Positions 58,886 through 64,000 of a stretch of DNA of 64,000 nt are shown one piece after another (within the stretch, counting starts at the first letter, position 1; each line of letters starts with the position of its first letter). The notes beneath the pieces were generated by a model that did not search any database, was not told the origin of the DNA, and saw only the letters and a program-made list of their open reading frames with translations. This DNA comes from an uncultured Oscillospiraceae bacterium. GTDB taxonomy: Bacteria; Bacillota; Clostridia; Oscillospirales; Oscillospiraceae. The DNA is taken from positions 62,001 to 126,000 of the forward strand of contig CALXDM010000004.1 in the NCBI GenBank assembly GCA_944387065.1, in the 5' to 3' direction. The translations under genes and the position numbers were made by a program.

Positions 58886-60142
58886 ATGAGAGACGTATAC
58901 GTCGTAAACTGCTGCCGGACGGCGGTGGGGTCCTTTGGCGGGTCGCTGAAGGACGTGCCCGCGGTTGAGCTGGGAGCCGTTGTGGTGAAGGAGGCGCTGA
59001 AGCGGGCCGGAGTCAAGCCGGAGACGGTGGACGAGGTCATCTTTGGCGGCGTGCTCACGGCCGGCCTGGGCCAGAACGTGGCCCGGCAGGTGGGGGTGAA
59101 GGCTGGGATCCCGTATAGCGTGCCCGCCTTCACGGTGAACATGGTGTGCGGCTCCGGCATGAAGACGGTGATGGAGGCGGCCCGGGCCATTGTGGCCGGG
59201 GACGCGGAGATCGTGGTGGCCGGGGGGACGGAGAATATGTCCCAGGCCCCCTTTACCCTGCCCGACGAGCGCTGGGGCGCCCGGATGGGGGATAAGAAGG
59301 TGGTGGACACCATGATCAAGGACGGATTGTGGGACGCCTATAACAACTACCACATGGGCACCACCGCGGAGAACATCAACGACGTGTGGGGCATTACCCG
59401 GGAGGAGCAGGATGCCTTCGCAGCATCCAGCCAGCAGAAGGCGGAGGCTGCCCAGAAGGCAGGCCGTTTTGAGGCGGAGATCGTCCCGGTGATGATCAAG
59501 AAGAAGGAAATGGTGGAGTTCAAGGTGGACGAGTATCCCAAGCCCGGCGTGACCGCCGACGGGATCGGCAAGCTGAAGTGCGCGTTCCCCGTGGGCCCCG
59601 AGGGGATTGAGGATGAGATCGTCCATACCTTTGAGCCCACCCAGGTGCACCAGGCTGACGCCAAGAAGCACGTGCAGCGGGTGACGGCGGCCAACGCCTC
59701 CGGCCTGAACGACGGGGCGGCGGCGCTGATCGTGGCCAGCGGCGAGGCGGTGGCCAAGTACGGGCTCAAGCCCATGGCCAAGCTGGTGGGCTGGGGCCAG
59801 GGCGGCGTGGACCCGAAGATCATGGGTGTGGGCCCGGTGCCCGCCTCCCGCCAGGCGCTGGCCAAGGCGGGGCTGAGCATGGGCGACATCGACCTGGTGG
59901 AGGCCAATGAGGCCTTTGCCGCCCAGTCCATCGCCGTGGGGCGCGAGCTGGGCTTCGACATGAGCAAGGTGAACGTCAACGGCGGGGCCATCTCCATCGG
60001 CCACCCCATCGGCTGCTCCGGGGCGCGGATCATCGTGACCCTGCTGCACGAGATGCAGAAGCGGCCGGAGGCCAAGCGTGGTCTGGGCACCCTGTGTATC
60101 GGCGGCGGCATGGGTGTGGCCACCATCTTTGAGAAGTGCTAA
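58886..60142 (+). CDS. Acetyl-CoA C-acetyltransferase (thiolase)
   Basis: The thiolase condenses two acetyl-CoA to acetoacetyl-CoA for butyrate formation, or runs in reverse. The 418-residue protein has active-site Cys88 ([20 protein letters not shown]), [27 protein letters not shown] (catalytic His) and [13 protein letters not shown] (second Cys). It is about 25 residues longer than typical, mainly through an insert around [19 protein letters not shown] before [20 protein letters not shown] precedes the ATG at 58886. CoA-transferase genes follow. Confidence 0.95.
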   Translation: MRDVYVVNCCRTAVGSFGGSLKDVPAVELGAVVVKEALKRAGVKPETVDEVIFGGVLTAGLGQNVARQVGVKAGIPYSVPAFTVNMVCGSGMKTVMEAARAIVAGDAEIVVAGGTENMSQAPFTLPDERWGARMGDKKVVDTMIKDGLWDAYNNYHMGTTAENINDVWGITREEQDAFAASSQQKAEAAQKAGRFEAEIVPVMIKKKEMVEFKVDEYPKPGVTADGIGKLKCAFPVGPEGIEDEIVHTFEPTQVHQADAKKHVQRVTAANASGLNDGAAALIVASGEAVAKYGLKPMAKLVGWGQGGVDPKIMGVGPVPASRQALAKAGLSMGDIDLVEANEAFAAQSIAVGRELGFDMSKVNVNGGAISIGHPIGCSGARIIVTLLHEMQKRPEAKRGLGTLCIGGGMGVATIFEKC

Positions 60143-60380
60143 AGCCCTCGGCGCCCCCGCTTTAGGCGGGGGCTGTGGAGAGAACGAAACGGCCGCCTAA
60201 GATCGCGCAAACCGGAAGGGCGGCATGAAAACTTGCCCTGCGGGCGGCCCCATCCGGCCGCCGCGTGGCAGAGCGCGTCCATGATGTTGGGTAGCAAGGG
60301 GAGGGCGGGCCCTGAGTTTGGAACCGCCCTCCCTTGCTCTATAAAAAGTTCTAAAAACCATTTTTGAGGAGGCCAAAAAA
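60143..60380 (+). repeat. Intercistronic region with three GC-rich hairpins
   Basis: Three inverted repeats follow the thiolase gene: GCCCCCGC/GCGGGGGC (60153-60173), GCGGGCGGCC/CCGGCCGCCGC (about 60239-60264), and AGCAAGGGGAGGGCGG with a right arm one base shorter (60293-60338). None has a convincing T-run, and no promoter is evident before ctfA. They may stabilise or process the mRNA. Confidence 0.55.
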
Positions 60381-61070
60381 ATGCCTAAATTCGTAAGCAT
60401 GGAAGAGGCGGCAAAGCTGATCCCCAGCGGAGCCACCGTCATGGTCGGTGGTTTCATGGGCTGCGGCAGCGCCCACCGGTTCCTCACCACACTGAGCCAG
60501 AGCGGCGTCAAGGATCTGACCGTCATCTGTAACGACGGTTCTAAGCCCGGCGGCCCGCTGGGTGAGGAATACTACGGGGTGGCCAAGCTGATCCACAACC
60601 GGCAGGTGAAGCGGCTGATCACCAGCCATGTGGGCCTGAACCCGGAAGTGGCCCAGCAGAACATGCAGGAGGGCACCCTGGAGGTGACGCTGGTGCCCCA
60701 GGGCTCTCTGGCCGAGATGATCCGGGCCGGCGGCGCCGGCCTGGGCGGCATACTTACCCCCACCGGCGTGGGCACCGTGGTGGAGGAGAGCCCCCTCTGC
60801 CTGGGCAAGCAGACCATCAACGGCAGGGACTACCTGCTCATGGCGCCCCTCCACGCCGACTTTGCCATCATTGCCGGCTACAAGATCGACCGGGAGGGCA
60901 ATGTGTGGTACAAAGGCACTACCATCAATCACAACCTGGTTATGGCTACCGCCGCTGACACTGTCATTGCCGAGGCCGAGCAGGTTGTGGAGGTGGGGAC
61001 CATCGCCCCGGAGGACGTGCGCACTGCTGGTGTGTTTGTGGATTATGTGGTTGAGGGAGGTCTTTATTAA
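60381..61070 (+). CDS. 3-oxoacid (acetoacetate/butyrate) CoA-transferase subunit A
   Basis: The alpha subunit of a family I CoA-transferase. The 229-residue protein has PSGATVMVGGFMGCGSAHRFL, an N-terminal Gly loop of the family, then HVGLNPEVAQQNMQEGTLEVTLVPQGSLAEMIRAGGAGLGGILTPTGVGT. These match AtoD/CtfA-like proteins. With the B subunit it moves CoA between acetoacetate, acetate and butyrate. GAGGAGG precedes the ATG. Its stop overlaps the next ATG (TAATG). Confidence 0.93.
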   Translation: MPKFVSMEEAAKLIPSGATVMVGGFMGCGSAHRFLTTLSQSGVKDLTVICNDGSKPGGPLGEEYYGVAKLIHNRQVKRLITSHVGLNPEVAQQNMQEGTLEVTLVPQGSLAEMIRAGGAGLGGILTPTGVGTVVEESPLCLGKQTINGRDYLLMAPLHADFAIIAGYKIDREGNVWYKGTTINHNLVMATAADTVIAEAEQVVEVGTIAPEDVRTAGVFVDYVVEGGLY

Positions 61071-61723
61071 TGGAAAAGTCTCAGATCAAAGGGTTCATTG
61101 CCGCCCGTGTGGCCAAAGAGCTGAAGGACGGCGACGTGGTTAACCTGGGCATCGGCGTGCCCACCCTGGTTCCCAACTACCTGCCCCAGGACGTCCATGT
61201 GACCCTGCAGGCGGAGATCGGCACCGTGGGGTCTGCCTCCGCCGGGGACAACCCCGATCCCATCCATGTGGTGGACGCGGGCGGCGCTCCCTCCGGGGTG
61301 CGCCCGGGCGGCTGCTTCATTGACTCGGCCACCTCCTTCACCCTGATCCGGGGCGGCCATGTGGACGCCACCGTGCTGGGCGGCCTGGAAGTGGATGAGG
61401 AGGGCTCTTTGGCCAACTGGCTCATCCCCGGCAAGAAGATGCCCGGCATGGGCGGGGCCATGGACCTGCTGGTGGGCGCAAAGACGGTCATCGTGGCCAT
61501 GGAGCACACCGCCGGCGGCAATCCGAAGATCCTCAAGAAGTGCCGCCTGCCCTACACCGCGGTCAAGTGCGTGGACAAGATCATCACCGAGATGGCCGTG
61601 ATCGAGGTCACCGACAAGGGGTTGGTGCTGACCGAGTACAACCCCGAGTTCACCGTGGAGCAGATCCAGGCGGCCACCGAGGCCACGCTGACCATCAGCC
61701 CCAATCTGAAGAGCATGGTGTAA
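61070..61723 (+). CDS. 3-oxoacid CoA-transferase subunit B
   Basis: The beta subunit, 217 residues: KELKDGDVVNLGIGVPTLVPNYL, then the catalytic Glu49 region VTLQAEIGTVGSASAG, and GGAMDLLVGAKTVIVAMEHTAGG and LTEYNPEFTVEQIQAAT. In well-known homologues the catalytic Glu is followed by Asn-Gly (ENG); here it is Ile-Gly (EIG), a divergence worth noting. It overlaps subunit A and ends at a strong terminator. Confidence 0.92.
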   Translation: MEKSQIKGFIAARVAKELKDGDVVNLGIGVPTLVPNYLPQDVHVTLQAEIGTVGSASAGDNPDPIHVVDAGGAPSGVRPGGCFIDSATSFTLIRGGHVDATVLGGLEVDEEGSLANWLIPGKKMPGMGGAMDLLVGAKTVIVAMEHTAGGNPKILKKCRLPYTAVKCVDKIITEMAVIEVTDKGLVLTEYNPEFTVEQIQAATEATLTISPNLKSMV

Positions 61724-61758
61724 GCTGGCCCCGGTTTCACAACGGGGAACGGTTAGGC

Positions 61759-61797
61759 AAGGGGGTTGGGCCTGCGGGCCCAACCCCCTTACTTTTT
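61759..61797 (+). terminator. Strong terminator after the CoA-transferase
   Basis: A 14-bp stem (AAGGGGGTTGGGCC and its complement) around TGCG, followed by ACTTTTTT. Confidence 0.92.
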
Positions 61798-61882
61798 TGC
61801 GTCAGGCCGGGACCGGGATGGCCAGGCAGGGGGCGAGCCCCCGTCGGAGGATGAGACCGGGCTATGAAATTTGGGAACGCTG

Positions 61883-61891
61883 TGGTATAAT
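61883..61891 (+). promoter_or_regulatory. Extended -10 promoter of trmO
   Basis: TGGTATAAT, a perfect -10 with the TGN extension; no clear -35. Confidence 0.55.
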
Positions 61892-61950
61892 CTCGGGCAG
61901 ATCACCAGGCCCGCCCCGGCTGGGGCAGGCCGTCTGGAGGAGGCGCACAC

Positions 61951-62622
61951 ATGGAACCCATCGCCCATATGCAATCTGACTTTCCATCCAAGTTCGGCAT
62001 CCCTCGCCAGGCAGGGCTGGTGTGGGCGCTGCGGGGCAGCGTCATCTTTGCCCCCGCCTACCGCAATCCAGAGGCTTTGCGGGGCGTCGAGGGCTTTTCC
62101 CACCTGTGGCTGCTGTGGGAGTTCTCCCAGAGCAGGCGGGCGGATTGGTCGCCCACGGTGCGCCCGCCCCGGCTGGGAGGCAACGCCCGCATGGGGGTGT
62201 TCGCCACCCGCTCTCCCTTCCGGCCAAACCCCATTGGCCTGTCCTGCGTCCGGCTGGAGCGGGTGGAGTGGGGCACGCCCCAGGGCCCCGTGCTCCATGT
62301 GGCTGGGGCCGACCTGATGGACGGCACGCCCATCTACGACATCAAGCCCTATCTGCCCTACGCCGACTGCCACCCGGAGGCCACCCAGGGCTTCCTCCCC
62401 CCGGAGGGACGGCCCCTGCTGCGGGTGGAGCTTCCCCCGGCGCTGCTGGCCCGGGTGCCCCAACAAGTGCGCCCCGCCCTGGAGGGAGTGCTGGCCCAGG
62501 ATCCTCGCCCGGCCTATCAGGACGACCCGGAGCGGGTGTACGGCTTCGGCTTTGCCGGGCTGGAGGTGCGCTTCACCGTCCGGGCTGGGGTGCTCCGGGT
62601 GGAGGACATCCAGCCGGCCTGA
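61951..62622 (+). CDS. trmO: tRNA m6t6A37 methyltransferase TrmO-like (TsaA domain)
   Basis: TrmO methylates t6A37 in tRNA with SAM. The 223-residue protein starts MEPIAHMQSDFPSKFGIPRQAG and has VEGFSHLWLLWEFSQ, RMGVFATRSPFRPNPIGLSCVRLE (the SAM-site and signature region) and LMDGTPIYDIKPYLPYADCHPEA. The C-terminal extension (about 150-223) is typical. GGAGGAGG lies 7 nt before the ATG. Confidence 0.93.
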   Translation: MEPIAHMQSDFPSKFGIPRQAGLVWALRGSVIFAPAYRNPEALRGVEGFSHLWLLWEFSQSRRADWSPTVRPPRLGGNARMGVFATRSPFRPNPIGLSCVRLERVEWGTPQGPVLHVAGADLMDGTPIYDIKPYLPYADCHPEATQGFLPPEGRPLLRVELPPALLARVPQQVRPALEGVLAQDPRPAYQDDPERVYGFGFAGLEVRFTVRAGVLRVEDIQPA

Positions 62623-62690
62623 CGCCAGCAGCCATACGGCTGTGGGCCGAAAGGCTCCGCTGGGGAAGCCCATTCGCACCCTCCCGCCCC

Positions 62691-62732
62691 CCGGCCGCCG
62701 CCCCTTTGGGGGCGGCGGCCGGTTTTGCTTTC
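62691..62732 (+). terminator. Terminator after trmO
   Basis: CCGGCCGCCGCCCC and its complement form a 14-bp stem followed by TTTTGCTTTC. Confidence 0.8.
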
Positions 62733-62769
62733 TGGGGAAGGCCGGTTCTGTTCCAGGGAAGGGGCGCAT

Positions 62770-63855
62770 ATGTCTAAAAGCAGGACAAGACCGCCCGCCG
62801 CAGCGGGGGCAGGGGAAGGAGGCGTGATGCCCTTGGAGCTGGCCCAGCAATGGAAGCATACCCGCAGAGCCTTTGCCGTGGGGATGGCCATGGGGGTGGT
62901 ACTGTTTCTGCTCCCGCTGATGGTGCTGGGGGTGGAGGAAGAGGTGACGGTGCTGCCCTCCCAGCCCACGCCGGTGCCATCTCCCTCGTCTGCCCCGGCT
63001 TGGGAAGAGGGGGAGACCCTGCGGGTGCTGCAAGAGGATGGAACGGTGGAGGAGATGGCCCTGTCCGACTATCTATGGCGGGTGGTGGCCGCCGAGATGC
63101 CCGCCTCCTTTGAGCCGGAGGCCCTGCGGGCCCAGGCGGTGTGCGCCCGGACCTACAGCCTGTGGAAGATGACCGCGGGCAGCCATGCCCAGGAGGGGGC
63201 GGATTTGTGCACCGACTCGGGCTGCTGCCAGGCGTACATTGAGCCGGAGCGGGCCCAGGAGAACTGGGGGGGCCAGGCTCAGGCCTACACCGAGAAGATC
63301 GCCGGGGCAGTGGCGGACACCGCCGACCAGGTGCTCACCTATGAGGGCAGCCCCATCCAGGCGGTGTTCTTCTCCTCCTCCACCGCTTCCACCGAGGACG
63401 CCGCCCAGGTCTGGGGCAACAGCCTGCCCTACCTGGTACCCGTGTCCAGCCCCGAGGGGGAGGAGGTGCCCAACTACCACTCTACCGTGACCATGAGCAC
63501 CCAGCAGCTGCGGGACACGGTGCTGGCCAGCTATCCGGAGGCGGACCTGTCCGGGGCGGCGTCGGAGTGGATCACGCAAGTGAGCTATAACGCCTCCGGC
63601 CGGGTAGCCAGCCTGGAGGTCGGGGGGGTGAGCATGAGCGGCGGGGCAGCCCGGAACCTGTTCGGCCTGCGCTCGTCTTGTTTCCAGGTGGAGCAGGAGG
63701 GGGAGAACTTCACCTTTTCCGTCACCGGGTATGGCCATGGGGTGGGCATGAGCCAGTACGGGGCCAACGCTATGGCCAAGCAGGGCAGCGACTGGCGGGA
63801 GATCGTGACCCACTACTACACCGGAGTGTCCATTGAGACCTGGGGCCAGGGATGA
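62770..63855 (+). CDS. spoIID: Stage II sporulation protein D
   Basis: SpoIID is the mother-cell lytic transglycosylase of engulfment. The protein has a membrane helix (AVGMAMGVVLFLLPLMVLG), then the SpoIID domain: LSDYLWRVVAAEMPASFEPEALRAQAVCARTYSLWK (catalytic Glu in AAEMP), CTDSGCCQAY (zinc-site Cys), VFFSSSTASTEDAAQVWG, and VTGYGHGVGMSQYGANAMAKQG near the end. The start at 62770 has AAGGGG upstream; an in-frame ATG at 62827 has AGGAGG but only 4 nt spacing and is an alternative. Confidence 0.95.
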   Translation: MSKSRTRPPAAAGAGEGGVMPLELAQQWKHTRRAFAVGMAMGVVLFLLPLMVLGVEEEVTVLPSQPTPVPSPSSAPAWEEGETLRVLQEDGTVEEMALSDYLWRVVAAEMPASFEPEALRAQAVCARTYSLWKMTAGSHAQEGADLCTDSGCCQAYIEPERAQENWGGQAQAYTEKIAGAVADTADQVLTYEGSPIQAVFFSSSTASTEDAAQVWGNSLPYLVPVSSPEGEEVPNYHSTVTMSTQQLRDTVLASYPEADLSGAASEWITQVSYNASGRVASLEVGGVSMSGGAARNLFGLRSSCFQVEQEGENFTFSVTGYGHGVGMSQYGANAMAKQGSDWREIVTHYYTGVSIETWGQG

Positions 63856-63868
63856 GGTATAAGGACTG

Positions 63869-63896
63869 GAATATTTGTCCAGACTGGTCATAGAGT
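63869..63896 (+). promoter_or_regulatory. Sigma-E-like promoter after spoIID
   Basis: GAATATT (63869-63875) matches the sigma-E -35 consensus KMATATT. After 13 bp comes CATAGAGT (63889-63896), one mismatch from CATACANT. It points into the next gene, suggesting mother-cell expression. Confidence 0.55.
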
Positions 63897-63954
63897 GCAG
63901 TAGGAAGCTGTTGGGAAGCCCTTTGGGAGCGGTTTGGAAAGGAAGTGTGCGATC

Positions 63955-64000
63955 ATGGCCGAAGCGGTGAAGTTCAGACGCCGTCGCCTGCTCACCCCGG
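63955..64000 (+). CDS. Start of a gene cut by the window edge
   Basis: An ATG at 63955 with AAAGGAA about 10 nt upstream opens a frame reading MAEAVKFRRRRLLTP to the edge. The basic N-terminus would suit a membrane or secreted protein. The sigma-E-like promoter and the spoIID neighbour make a sporulation role plausible. The family cannot be told from 15 codons. Confidence 0.55.
   Translation, partial: MAEAVKFRRRRLLTP

Noticed and set aside
1..64000. CRISPR array, tRNA or rRNA genes, IS elements, prophage
   Set aside because: No regularly spaced repeats, cloverleaf-like gene, rRNA segment, transposase or integrase was found on reading. A very divergent or short element could have been missed without tools.

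Overview
The window comes from a high-G+C, spore-forming member of the Clostridia. The best fit is an Oscillospiraceae-type gut butyrate producer (Flavonifractor, Pseudoflavonifractor or Lawsonibacter-like), but the genus is inferred from gene content only. Supporting evidence: an alpha/beta-type small acid-soluble spore protein, SpoIID, Spo0A-type output domains, ribonuclease M5, a VanW protein, an SLH-domain surface protein, strong AGGAGG ribosome sites, and a thiolase plus acetoacetate CoA-transferase cluster. No tRNA, rRNA, CRISPR array, transposase or prophage was recognised.

Layout. 1-2.3 kb: serine synthesis (serC, cut by the window edge, and serA). 2.3-3.2 kb: a lone rfbA. 3.3-7.6 kb: a larE-larB-larC operon for the nickel-pincer cofactor, with a structured leader and internal terminator, divergent from a DUF3842 gene and a Crp/Fnr regulator. 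7.7-12 kb: an accessory signalling region with a SASP gene, an HTH gene coupled to a receiver-less Spo0A-C protein, a Spo0A-like response regulator, a 15-residue Trp-rich peptide ORF, and a polytopic AgrC-like kinase. 12-15 kb: a beta-helix/SLH surface protein. 15-29 kb: envelope and housekeeping genes (deacetylase, ridA, XpaC-like, VanW, DUF2461, EamA, mpg, rnmV, holA, comEC, pcrA). 29.3-36.8 kb: one long minus-strand aromatic amino acid operon (aroF, DUF6054, aroB, aroA, aroC, gamma-carbonic-anhydrase-like, pheA, HAD), preceded by a Phe-rich leader peptide and attenuator. 36.9-39.5 kb: cinA and thiI. 39.5-42.7 kb: two poorly characterised genes, a second receiver-less Spo0A-C protein, and a PTS IIC-like permease. 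42.8-53.9 kb: birA, an HtrA protease with an OmpR-type two-component system, a CDF transporter, GNAT, U32 protease, mltG, a Cys-rich membrane mini-protein, DJ-1, tmk, and a WecG/TagA glycosyltransferase. 54-58.8 kb: glnS and a P-type cation ATPase under a yybP-ykoY-type (Mn2+) riboswitch. 58.9-61.7 kb: thiolase and CoA-transferase. 62-64 kb: trmO, spoIID, and the start of a further gene behind a sigma-E-like promoter.

The most unusual material is the 8.4-11.9 kb signalling region. It holds three elements linked to Spo0A-type DNA binding, a Trp-rich mini-ORF whose predicted -35 overlaps one of two 15-bp direct repeats, and a kinase whose membrane half is AT-rich. A third Spo0A-C protein lies at 41.1 kb. 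Second is the aromatic operon leader. It combines a Phe-rich leader peptide, a terminator, and a 7-base complementarity between the end of the leader gene and the terminator loop, which points to ribosome-mediated attenuation in a Firmicute. Promoter and structure calls were made by eye; no searches or folding programs were run.
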